From: Strobilurus pachycystidiatus
Taxonomy: Eukaryota; Basidiomycota; Agaricomycetes; Agaricales; Physalacriaceae
Assembly (NCBI GenBank): GCA_019915135.1
Contig: JAHLMK010000001.1
Coordinates: forward strand, 1,984,001 to 2,048,000
Direction: 5' to 3'
Length of the DNA stretch: 64,000 nucleotides
Shown piece after piece: positions 13,700-24,582 of the stretch; the stretch's first letter is position 1; every line of letters begins with the position of its first letter. A program made the position numbers and the translations under genes. The notes under the pieces were generated by a model. It saw only the letters and a program-made list of their open reading frames with translations. It searched no databases and was not told the origin of the DNA.

Positions 13700-15790
13700 C
13701 AACTCTAGAGAACGAATTTCAGGGGTAGATTATATGTCAGATATAGACAACATACCGAGTTCGCGTACACCAGCGTTCGTCGCAGCATTGAGGGCTACAG
13801 GCACCGTCAAGCCTAATGGATCACTCAGTCGCGAGTGAACGCTGCAAGTAAAGGTAAGTAAAATCAGATGAATCTATAAGGAATGGCTCACATTGGTTCC
13901 AGCCAGCGCTAGAATAGATTCGTGTTGGTAGTCAGAGACTGGCCATGACTCAGCCAATACTGGCATGGTTGGGCCAAGCCGCCAGTCGTCCACCTCCCGG
14001 CGCATATCAGAACCTGGTCATCGAGAGCTATAGCAACGGCGCAGCCGAAGTAGCGCATAGGCGCCAAATGGTCCCAATTCGCGCTACAAAGGGTTGTCAG
14101 CTAACAGAGCGACCCTGCGAATGAAGAATTAGTCGTGCAAATTTGAACCCAAACAGATAGGCTTACGATTAGTCGTGTTCCGTTCCTCCTCAATTCGTCC
14201 TAGATTTGGTCGCGAGGAGTCCAGCATGGTAGCGCAGGACCCTATGCAGACGCTGGGACAATGGGAGTACGGATACCGACGTCCCGCTTCTTGTCCCACC
14301 TCCGCCGCATGTCGCTTACTATGTGACGATTGGCGGAGACATCGCCATGTCGGTGCGGCGCATAGATGCCTAAGACTGTCAGCGCAACAGTGAGGTCGGT
14401 ACTGCAACAAAGATACATGCCTGAAGTAGACATTTAGCAATTTAGGATATAGTGAGAAAGAAAACACGTGCCGTTCGACGCGGCCAGCGGCGTCTTCTCC
14501 CAGTCTCCGTGAGCATCACTATGACCACGTATTCCAGCTACCAAGATAGTGAGCCGGTGAACTGGCGACCAAAATTCCGGCATATCGTGCAAAGTCCCGC
14601 CTCAGGACGACTTCGGCATCCTGTGAGCCGCGGATGCCAATGACGGCCATGCTTAGTGTTGGAATGCGAGTGAATGACAGCTCTGCGTGACGTGCAAAGC
14701 GTCGGGCCGGCACTGGAATACGCAATATCATCGAATTAACTCAAGAAGATTAGTTAACGGGACGGCGGCTCACCATGGGTGCTGCGATGCGCCGGTGCCT
14801 CCAATTTGTGAGAGCGCGCTCCCATATCACACCGTCATCCATAACAACAGGCAGACCACCATCTCCCCCCCAGTTCGCGCCTTCCCGACCGCGGTCCCGC
14901 CCTGCACTATATTCCTCGTCCAACGCGCTCCGGACGTCGGCAAATAGTACTCTCGGTGAGCAGAATGGGTGGTGGATCGTCTATCAGGATGTGTAGCGCG
15001 TCGCTGTGTCAAGGTGGAGGGAGGCGGCGGTGTGTTTTACAAATTCTTGAGATTGGGTTTGCCAAGGTTGGATGTCGGTTTCCATTTAAGTACGACACCG
15101 AGAGAGGCGGCCACAGCCTTGGGTCCGAGTGACGGTGTCGTGTCATTCGGTGAGTCGATGGGATCGTTGCGCATTGTTATCGCCAGCAGAGTTGTCGCCG
15201 TTGACTTATGAGAGCCTGCCTGCGATGGTCATGGACAGTGATCAAGTAGCGATCGCGGGAAATGAATCGAACTCACCTTCAATTGGGACTCGGCGACTCG
15301 GAATCAAACATAACCATAAGTCTTGGGCCTTGAGACATCGTGGAGCGCTCGGGTAAGCAGTGTTGAACCTGTTGAAATCTTGAAATCTTGAGGTCGGGTT
15401 AAATTTCCGAGGTATGTGTGAGCGGTTCACAAACCAAGTAGAAAACGTTGAGAGACAACGATTGAGAGACGTCACAATCGCAGTGGCATGTCCCTGATAC
15501 TAGTACAGGACGTAACCGGTAGGTATAAGCGCAAGCAAAAGCACAAGAAGTAAAGCTTACCAGTAAACAAATGCGCCGGAAAATTAAATCCAGACAGTGT
15601 TGAGATGAGCGGAGGCCCGTTATTGAAGTGTCGTTGGAGGCGGTAGTCGAGTAGAGTAAAGATATGAGAATAGACAGGGGATATATGCTGGAATCTGGTA
15701 TGAGCGTTGAAGAAAGGAAGGGCGGGATAATGACAACTTACCAAAATCTCCCCCTCCTTATATGACTCGGTCCAGGACACTGATAAACTG
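13700..15790 (-). CDS. Coding-like minus-strand segments, unrecognised multi-exon gene or gene remnant (copy A)
   Basis: Several protein-like segments bounded by plausible GT-AG sites lie in order on the minus strand. They are SWTESYKEGEIL joined to FQHISPVYSHIFTLLDYRLQ (about 15.75-15.56 kb), GPKAVAASLGVVLKWKPTSN (15.1 kb), GGLPVVMDDGVIWERALTNW (14.8 kb), RRDFARYAGILVASSPAHYL (14.6 kb), DLTVALTVLGIYAPHRHGD (14.35 kb) and APMRYFGCAVAIALDDQVLI (14.05 kb). The last ones vaguely recall FG-GAP or kelch beta-propeller blades, but I cannot assign a family. The seven-C run at 14865-14871 keeps the 14.8 kb segment in frame here; copy B has six and would shift. A complete exon chain could not be built, so it may be one gene, two, or a pseudogene. 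Confidence 0.3.
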
Positions 15791-16724
15791 GCTTCGGATT
15801 TAACCGATTAGCATCTGTCCTTGCGAAGAACATACAATCTAACCTCGCCTGTCCTCTCGAGACTCTTTTCCACTCACATAACGTGCGATAGGCAACCTCA
15901 CAACTGCGACCTCTCAAGTTGTATTTCAGGTGGAAGTGTGACCTACCAACCATCCGGGTCAAGGCTCATTCAACTGCAACCAAGAAGGGAGGTGATGCTG
16001 CAGTGCAGGACCTCTAACCATTGTTGAACCTGGGATACGACAAGGAACAATCGGTTTATACGGGGCTTGCTCGGAGTAGATCTACAGAGTGCCCATCTCC
16101 CTCCGCCTCATCTACAGGTGGATCAGTACATGTGCGACGACTATCTGGACCCAAAGTACCGACAATCAGCCCTCTGTCACCTCGTTGTCATCAACCAGTT
16201 CATCTGGCTTGGCGAGCTTCATGCCACTTCTCGCCAGCCGAGCATGAAGTACTTTATCAGCGCGTTGGACTATCCTGCGATAATCGTCGTCATGCAGGTC
16301 ACATGCGAGTGAGCCAGGTAGTCTCGTCTGGTTGCAAGGATGCTGGTAGCAGCGGTTTTGCGTGTCCATGGTGGTGGTTTAAGTGAGACTTCCCTTTCGG
16401 GAAATCTCCGCTGTGGCTCCTTTGTTCGCGACCCCGGCCCGAATCCCCACAAGGGGCCAAATCATTCCCTGTGCGTCATGGATCGAAGTTCGTCAGAGGC
16501 ACGTTTTATCGGTTGGATCTACTCACGAAGCGGACAGTTGAGAATTCAATACCACGTTCGTACATTACTGCCGACTTATGGACCAGTGGACAATCCGAAT
16601 TCTAGAAACAACCCTATCAAGAGAGTAATAAAGCCACTATGCTGCAGATTTCTCCAACTCTAAACAGACTGCTCGTTAACACGAGAGGTTCGACCTTCAA
16701 AAAACCTGATGTAGTGCACGGCGT

Positions 16725-17481
16725 TTACCACGTTTCATGCTCCTCCGGTAAATCCGATAAGGGCGAGAGCGGCCGATCCCAATCCAAACCCGCCATCGCG
16801 TCGTATATTTCTACCTTCCCGACACAAGCCCAGTTAGTTCCGTCTGCATAGATTCTTTCCTCGCAGCCCCTCACACGCGACACGCCGGACGCATGCAAGA
16901 ACCGGCGGTACGAATCCTCCCAATCTTCCTCTTCTACCTGGTAATCGTGATATGCAGCTATTTGCTCATCTGTGCGATTGAGCAACAAGTCATCAACATG
17001 GTAAACACACACACCAATCCATTGCTGGTCGGCTCTGGCGGGTGAAGATGTTAGTTTCTCCAAGGATAAACCCCTGTCGATCTTCATGTGCCGGATGAAC
17101 TCATCCAGAGCGCCAATGGCTTGTGGATCGAGATCCTCTTCAAAGGTCCAACTGGTATGCATCGTCAGTATGCTGCAATCATGAACATTCTATGTACTGC
17201 TCACGTATTGTCGGACCAAGGATAGCCATCCCATTTGATCAAGTATTTCAATCGTCCACCTTTGATCTTTTTCACCGCGACAATGCATTCTGAGATCATC
17301 AGTCATGAAGAAGGGTCTAGGTTCTGCACGACACACCAAAAGCAAACACATCGGCACTGTTCTCCCAGCGCTGCCTATCAGCTCGAACCTTTAATGCACC
17401 ACCCATACGCATTGTCGCACGTCAGATCTTCAGACAGTGGCGCGTCGTAAACAAGGGGAATGTGGGAGTCAGAGACAAACA
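16725..17481 (-). CDS. Chromodomain protein, 5' end unresolved (copy A)
   Basis: Three exons splice cleanly: one from 17481 (SDSHIPLVYDAPLSEDL, then GWCIK), one at about 17289-17205 and one from about 17153 to the stop at 16725. Across the second junction the protein reads AVKKIKGGRLKYLIKWDGYP then WSDNTWTFEEDLDP, the chromodomain core with its aromatic-cage tryptophan and tyrosine positions and the closing W-T-W-E/F-P-like strand. Chromodomains bind methylated histone tails; in fungi they occur in heterochromatin proteins and in transposon integrases. No integrase catalytic core is visible next to it. Upstream minus-strand sequence (17.5-17.9 kb) holds possible small exons I could not join. 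The gene lies inside the long repeat and is present twice. Confidence 0.6.
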
Positions 17482-17953
17482 CTACGAACAGAATATTAAT
17501 AGGAATGCTCGGCGGAAGAAGCTCGCTTTACGTACGACATGACAAAACAAGCTTTGCACCCGAGGATGGCCGTACGCCACAGCTATGGATGTTGAGCATT
17601 GGGGGTTTCACGAGCAGTCAAACTCGACTCGCGAGTAACTTGGGGTAGGTAGCTGGCATGATAGTTGGCTCTCTGCAACCGCGGGCAGACCTCGTCCACA
17701 ACGGGCATGAGAATCCGTTTCAGATTCGTTCCTGAGAAGCGAAGTTTGTTTGAATCAGAAGAATCCAATACTATATGACGGTGTGAACGACGGTTACCTT
17801 ACTTGGACAAGTGAGGATTCTACAGCAGGTTTAGTGGGTGTTCTTTGTGTGCGGTTCAGACTCACCATTCGTCGATGTGTGGGAAAGGGCTTGCAGGCCA
17901 CGGTGGTTCAAAACGAATTGGGATAGCAGTGAGCACTCCTACTACACAACACA

Positions 17954-19910
17954 TTATATAACTACAATGTTGAAGGGGCAATCCAGAACCGAGGACGGTA
18001 AGATACAAAGTACAGTCGCGCTAGAGTCTTCCATTGCGACATTCAGGCACATCTGAATCTCCTTGAGATTGGCTCTGGCCCTGGGAAAGGCGTGTAACAC
18101 GGACGGAGCTGCCTTGACAGATACGGCGCCGCCGTGAGGGCCATACTCGAATACGAGCACTGGTGTCAAAGAGTCTTCCAGGTGAAACCGATGGCTGTCC
18201 AGAATATGATCGATGGTTCCACAAGGAAACTCTGCACTATAAACCGGCACTCCCTCCATAAGACGATGCTCCAGAGGAGCTATGTCATGTACAAGTTTCT
18301 CGGAGTGCTGGAGAATGTCCTTGACTACACTGACCCGGAATTTGTGCAGCCAGGCGCAGGCATATTCATATTGGTAACGAAAATGTCCCGCCACGCGATA
18401 AGCTGAAACTCATGAGCAGCTTGCTGAGCGGGAGGTAGATAGCAACCTTACCGACTGTTTTCCCCAGAAACAAGCATTCCTGCCGATGATTGTCGCTCGG
18501 GACTCCATGACGTGACCAGTCTTGACGTTGACACGATACGCTGCAATACCGGCGCTGACTACACTGACCGCACTGTTTGATTTGGCCAAAGGGAATCTCC
18601 TTGCGACACTAAGCAAAAGTCAGCCACGATGGCACCACCGGTCAGCCGTTACCGCGCACCGAATTACAGCACATCCTCACAATGCCATGCGCCCGATCAT
18701 GCAGCTTGTATACGTCCCGATAATGAAGTTCCCAGGTCTTGTACGGCTCCAAGTTCGTATTGACCCTCTCTTCGTGACCACACCCAAACCGGCGAAAGGC
18801 TTTTGTCTTCGCCAGGACCTTGAAAAACCTCGGAAGGAATGCAAAGCTACACAACCCGTCGAGGATCATCCCCATTTGCGCGGTGACCTGACTTTCCTCC
18901 ACGGTGGGGATGGACTTCCATGGAACCTTGCGATAATAGAGGATGGCCTCCAGCAGTCCCCCTTCCAAAGCGAACCTCGCCTGACTCGATGTGTGTACCA
19001 GGTTGGCAAGGACAACGACGCCCAAAGTGAAGACGGCGTGAGTGATTCGACACTGGCGAACGTCGAACAGATACTGTCCTCTACCGCGTCGACTGACCAT
19101 GGCTGACAAAAGCGTTGAGACCCAATACAGCAGCGCGCTGTCGTTGACAATCTTGTCAAAGGCACCTCTTGGTGAGACAGATGATTGTCCCTTCAGATAT
19201 GTCAGAAGACCATGGAGACCCTCGAGATTTGTGTCGTGGATTTGTATAAGACGCCTGACGAGTCTGCACGCTGCAGATACAGCAGCATTGGTGTATTGGG
19301 GAAAGAACCTCCTCCAATCGTGTAATCCCCGCCTGAGCGTGTTCAACAAAGCACCAGGCGGTGCCAGCAACTCGGTAAGCTCCTCTTGTAGAGCGTAGAG
19401 CCAGATGACGGTCCAGAGCCGAATGTGCTCCCGGCGATGGGAACCATCACCTGCAAGCCCCTCTTCTGGCCGAAGCCATGCGAACAGCTCGGTGAGTTTA
19501 AGCAGGATAGCCCTAAACGAGTCCGTCGAAAGAAGGGGAAGCGTGGCTTCTACCTTTTGGGGGGACAAGTCGTCGTTCAACTGGTCTTGGATGAGAGGAA
19601 CGATGACCATGGATGCGAGGGAGATGAGGGCGTCCAAGACGTCCATAAGCTGTGCCGTGCAGGCCTTGCGCGTAATTGCAAGCTCGGCCAAACTGTAAGC
19701 CGTGCCGCAGGGATAAAGATCTTTTAGAAATGCCAACACCGCGGCAAACTCTCCAAGAATGTGTTCCGGTTTATCCGCGTCGAAACGAGTTCTGAGTCGG
19801 TTGATGTGCACCAAGGCGAGATTGTTGAGCGATTCGGCTTCGCTAGTTCCCGACCGCAAGGGGCTAGATGGAACCATCGTCGCAAGATCGAAGGCGGAAA
19901 GGCTGCCCAT
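17954..19910 (-). CDS. MYND-type zinc finger protein 1
   Basis: A first exon of about 420 codons (19910 to about 18640) starts MGSLSAFDLATMVPSSPLRS and is alpha-helical in character. It splices into a MYND-like finger, CGQCSQRRYCSVSCQRQDW followed by RHG and HRQEC, the C-x2-C...C-x3-C...H-x3-C pattern. A last exon (18394-17954) encodes a C-terminal domain (YACAWLHKFRVSVVKD, VLVFEYGPHGGAVSVKAAP). MYND fingers mediate protein-protein contacts; this layout is common in expanded agaricomycete families of unknown role. It is a paralog of the neighbouring gene at 20177-22305. The last exon up to 18140 belongs to the long repeat, so copy B holds a truncated version. Confidence 0.7.
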
Positions 19911-20176
19911 CTGGAAATGGTGAGTACACAGAACAGACCATTTGCGTCTCTTCTCTTACCGTTTCGTCGGGGAATAGATTCGTGCTGGTCAGATTTCAAG
20001 TACAAATCTGCGCCCCATATTAGGACGACTGTATTCCAGAGGAGCTCACACTTACCCAGATGAGGGTGAAAAAGCAAACAGCAAGAGCACAGCCACCACC
20101 TCTTTTAGGACCGGTCCCGCCTTCGAGTCCGATCTAGCATACTACATTTCTTCGGCTGGTCTACGATAGTTTATCA

Positions 20177-22305
20177 TTATATGTTCATCGGATAGGGACA
20201 TCTAAGTACGTCTTCGCCTAGTACCATGAGAATATGCGAAGATGGTCTTTCGTCCTTTTCACGCTTGATGGACAAGCAGACGTACACTTCCTGCCCCACT
20301 CGATCTTTCGGAAAAGCATGGAGCACGGAGTCCGCCTTACAAACCCGCAGGCTGAACTTCCCTGCGCAGTAAAGTACGAACACTACCGGCGTCCTGGGAC
20401 TCATGTAACGCTGACCTCCACTCCTTAGAATCGCGCCCAGATCGTCGTCCAGGACAGCGTGGCTGAACACCCTATCGGTTGGAAGAAAACGACGCTCAGG
20501 GACTACGCAGCCGGCAGCCACCTGCCGCAGGTAGCTTTCTATGCTTGTCAAGACATGTTGTTGGCGGTCCTTCAACCATGCCACGGCGAGGGCACACTCG
20601 AACCTATAAGAACCCCATAGTTCACGACCTGGACAGATGCAGCGTCAAGATGGAGTTTCTAAAGAAGAAAGAAAAACTGGCCTTTGTCTACACTCCAGGC
20701 TTTACACTCTGTGCGATGACTGAGGTTGTCGACACTCTCTGCTCCCCGCCAATCTGCTCTTTGACACTCACGTCCACAATAGATACGCTCCCCACAACCG
20801 CTGCAACATTTTCGGGTATTCTTCTTGAGGCGTTGCTTGCACTGTGCATGGAAATCAGCGTCGACGAAACAAAGTAGACAGCCTGATTCAGTCGCTCGCA
20901 CCGATACACACGAAAACTTGAACTCCCGTCGAACCATATCGAAGAGATGCCAACCGGAAAGGTAAAGACTGTGCCAGGACTGCCATGGTTCTTGGCCAAT
21001 CTGGATGTTCTCAAGCAGGAGTCCGCGAGTTATGCGAGCACCCCATTGACGACAAGCGATAGAGTTGCCGCCACTGGTAAGAACTCCCTCGTTCCAGAAG
21101 TGCTCCACCTTGTGAATGATGTCGACGAAGCGCCTTGTGACATAGTCGCCTTCAATGTCCGTCTCCTTCCAATCCATCGAGTTGGAGTACACGATGGCGT
21201 CCAGCAGTCCACCTTTGATGGCTTCGACCACATCGGACGGTGTTTGGAGATTCGCGACCATAAAGGAGAGGGAGGTATCAAACGTAGCATGGACGGCGGA
21301 GCGCAGGGGATCCTTCTTCAGGTAATGGCGGCGACCTTTCCCACTGACGATGAATTGCATCACTACCGACACCCAGTATGTCAACCGACACTCCCTTATC
21401 ACATCCTTTCCTCTCTCTCCTTGAGTCTGACCGCATTCCCGGATGTAAACGATCGTGGCGTAGATAGGGAGAATGTCATCGTCGCGTGCAGCGACGAGCG
21501 TGGCAAGAGCGGTGCATGCATGTCGGAAACATACATCACCCAAGGTCACATAGAGCCGGCCGTCGTGATGGGAGCGCAAATCGGCCCATGTCATCCCCGC
21601 TACTCGAAGGAGGGAGTGGCGGCCGGTCGTATAAGCCAATACCAGGCAGCAATGGAGTAGACGAGACATAGAGGGCCGTGAGGATTCAACCTCTCGTAGA
21701 TCGTAGTATACCGCCATGCGAAGGATGAAGAGTGCGCTGCACTCAAAGACGGGTGCCATCTGTTGCAGTAACTTGATCCTGCCTGGATCCGATGACTGGC
21801 GTTCATCGAGCTTCGCGTCACCCCCTACGATGCCCAAAACCACTCCAGAGCCCACCACCTCCTGGCGTTCATCGACGGCAGTACCCCCACCAATAGTCGA
21901 CTCGACGAAGGCGAAAACGGATCCAGCACCTAGGAGTGCCGCAAGATCCTCGAGCAGGGAAGCCATCTGCTTCGCAACGGGCCTGTAACGTGTCTCTGGA
22001 CCTGGCGCTTTGACGCCATCTGAAGTATGCCAATCACCACCAAGGAGCGAGACGATATTGTCCAGTTCCGCCCATCCGCCACTTTCGTCGGCCGTTGCGC
22101 TGACCAGTGAAGGTGTCAGGCTGTTCAGCCTCGCATGCGCATTTCGAAGGAACTGTCGTGGAGTGCTGTTGTTCTGCCATGTCGTCTGGTCCTTTATGAG
22201 TGCCGAAGTCTCCTCGTCCAAAATCAGACACAATCTCATCGCATGTCACGAATTACTCACCTTGAGGAGGTTGGCTTGTACGCTAGTAAGGTTGAAGGCT
22301 GACAT
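20177..22305 (-). CDS. MYND-type zinc finger protein 2
   Basis: The start at 22305 gives MSAFNLTSVQANLLK, followed by a donor gtgagt. A long second exon runs to about 20.66 kb and ends in the finger CCSGCGERIYCGRECQRADW with HRTEC, giving the full C/C/C/C/H/C MYND set. The last exon (from about 20.6 kb to 20177) carries the same C-terminal domain as its neighbour (ALAVAWLKDRQQHVLTSIES, FVLYCAGKFSLRVCKA, SVLHAFPKDR). Gene order, direction and exon layout match MYND gene 1, so the pair probably arose by tandem duplication and is old, given the divergence. Function unknown; MYND fingers usually recruit partner proteins. Confidence 0.72.
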
Positions 22306-22510
22306 GACGGCCACACCTGAAGACATTAGCGTTGCATTCGACGCGGGCACAAAACCCTCTTACCGATGAGAGACGGAAAAGACCCTTTCGATACACGTGG
22401 TCTCCAAATTCGGCGATCCCATCATCGGCCAATGTCTTCTCCTTACGCCCGTAGAACGGAAACTAACCGTATACATCGATCTGTTCTATCTAGAATCAAG
22501 AAATATGGTT

Positions 22511-24180
22511 CTAATTCACTAGTTCCACTTCGTCACTATCGTCATCAGACGGCTGAATCCCCCCTTGCTTTCCTTCCAACCATTTCGCAGAGTCAGTTTC
22601 CAAACGTCTCAGCAAGTCTCTCCGCATGTCTTTTATCTCTTTGATACCCCAAACTTCCTCTCGCTCTTGAACAGACATAGCTGCCTGTATTAACCCGTGC
22701 GTTAGCTCCTACGAAGCAACAGTTCGAGGTGTAATTGCCTACATTGATGCAGTATGGTGCGTACCCCTGTGGGTTTGACATAAACGTCTTGGCATAGTGG
22801 ACGAGGTACAGCCCACAATCTTTGCCGTTAGCTTGCTGAGGCACCTGTCAGGAATGTTCAACTGGTGAAGTTGCTCAAGTTTATGAGACGCACGATACCG
22901 ATCACCATCTTTGGTGGAACGAAATCTGGCTGTTTCTTCTTGTCCAGCGCCTCCATTCGCAAGTATGTAGTAAGATCCCGGATGATCTCGTCATAGTCTT
23001 CCTCTCGTCGCAGAGAATCAAGGATCAAGATGGTGGCTGTATTGTTGTTCCTGCCAAAGTTAATGCGCTGAGACGCGTGGATAACACTGTCGAAGGACCG
23101 TCGGACGTACCCAGTACCTGACTCCTTTGGCAAACAGTACTTTGTGTGATACACAATGACAAGAAACCAATGTGCCCTGTGTGACTCGAGGTTGGAGGAA
23201 CAGTGTAGGAAATATGCGGAGCAGCAACATACGATAGATGCATGGGAAATATGACATAATCCTTCTCGAAAAGGTCGACCCTCTTTGTCCAGCGTCTGAC
23301 CTGTTCGTAGCAAGTTTCGTCGACCTGAGGTCTGTTCCGTCAAGTCAGCACATACGGGGTCAACCAGTAGGTCGGGCTTACTTTTCACCCTTGAACTTGG
23401 CATAGAAGAATGAGCTAAACAGATACGTCTTTTGGGATCTTTTTGGAGTAGCCTTCGAAAACTCCTCGAACCACAGGCTGTACCCGGGGATGAGTATAAG
23501 ATAGCTGAGCTAAAGTTGTCTTACATGAGAGCCCACTCTACAAGGTTGTCATTCATGAGCCCACCCGGCTTCAAGCGGACAGCGTCGCTAGCGACGAGGG
23601 AAACCTTATGTTTGGCCGTACGAGGATAGACGAGAATGACCTGGAGCGGATTGGCGTAATTTCCTAGGCCACCTTCACCATCCATCGGGTGCCTGGCGAT
23701 AGTCCTGGGCCGGGAGAGGCTATCAGTGAGAAGACGTGCGGATTGAGGGACAACTACCTGGTTGCCGGGACAGGACTCTTGTTATCTTTATTTCTAGTGA
23801 GCGAGGGGTGAGTTACATGTCGACCAGTCTGATACCAACTCACGACGTTGGACCTGGCGGCGAATCGCTGCGTTCAAACCAGGTGAGTCAGACCCAGAAA
23901 TAAACGGATGTAAGACACTTTCCTGGTTGCTTCCGGGGCTGACTGTCTCCGAAACCTCTTCTTTGGCTTTGGCCTGAATTGGTTGAAGCAACGTCAGGCA
24001 CCACCACGAAGGAAACGGACCTGCGATTCTCCCTAGTGCACAGATGAACAACACGGGTTGGGATACTATGGGACACTTACACCTGCAAGACGTCGCTGAC
24101 TTCAATGTCGTTCTCAGACTGGCCTAAATCAGCCTGGCGTTTGCGAGGTGTTGGTGGTTGCTGGGGTGCTGCAGGGAGAC
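22511..24180 (-). CDS. Ulp1-like cysteine protease (C48 family), N-terminus uncertain
   Basis: Joined exons give RLKPGGLMNDNLVEWALM, LFSSFFYAKF, RRWTKRVDLFEKDYVIFPMH, AHWFLVIV, TATILILDSLRREEDY and VPQQANGKDCGLYLVHYAKT. The catalytic triad plus oxyanion glutamine of Ulp1/SENP proteases can be placed: His in AHWF, Asp in ILDSL, Gln in PQQ and Cys in KDCGLY. All are intact. An acidic tail ends at TAG 22511-22513. Such enzymes process or remove SUMO-like modifiers. The N-terminal exon includes TPRKRQADLGQSENDIEV near 24.1 kb, but no ATG is found before sequence without coding character, so the 5' end may be missing or lie in an unseen exon. Ulp1 domains also occur in transposons, so host or transposon origin is open. 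Confidence 0.72.
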
Positions 24181-24239
24181 TGCAGAGCGATGAGTGGAAT
24201 CACAGAGAATTCAGGCCAAGTGGTAAAATTAGGGGTAAT

Positions 24240-24292
24240 CCAGTGGTTATAGCCACGGGCACCGTTGCCAGATTTCTGGTTATAACCACTGG
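24240..24292. repeat. Perfect 12-bp inverted repeat around GTGGTTATA motifs
   Basis: CCAGTGGTTATA at 24240-24251 is matched by TATAACCACTGG at 24281-24292, with 29 bp between the arms. The same motif recurs near 38.0 kb. Confidence 0.7.
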
Positions 24293-24582
24293 TGGGCTAG
24301 GGTTTACTGGCAGAGCCATTGAACCCTAGCTTATGAGTTGTAGTGGATAATACCCTCTGCCATTGTCGGTCAAAAGATCAGTTTTGCGAATGGCGCCCGG
24401 CAACTCGGCAAACACGCATAATATTTCGGGAAATTCCGCCCCGCGGGGCGAAAAATTTGGCGGGCGGGCGGCTAGCTTTGCTTGTTGGGCTCGGGTATTC
24501 TTATATCACACTTGTGGATGACTGTGTCAACGAATCAAGCGCCGCAGTGGATGGTATCACTACGGTATCGGTACCAGGACAC

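Larger units (their letters stand above)
9774..18140. repeat. Long direct repeat, copy A
   Basis: This segment recurs in the same orientation at 53653-63039. Offset is 43,879 bp up to 13687, 44,900 bp after the hAT element in copy B, and 44,899 bp after a 1-bp indel. Reading both copies I found only G13276 versus A57155, seven versus six C at about 14865-14871, and G17741 versus A62640. Homology begins abruptly at GGAATACATACTAATATTAG, 247 bp after SRP54. Its right end is unknown because copy B is interrupted by a hAT element at 63040 and then leaves the window. Contents: pyrimidine-rich sequence, a broken ORF, coding-like minus-strand segments, a chromodomain gene and the end of a MYND gene. 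It could be a large mobile element, a segmental duplication or an assembly artefact. Confidence 0.95.

Noticed and set aside
14242..14400. Similarity of the LTVLGIYAPHRHGD segment to endonuclease/exonuclease/phosphatase domains of LINE elements
   Set aside because: The expected catalytic GDFN motif is absent and no reverse transcriptase follows.
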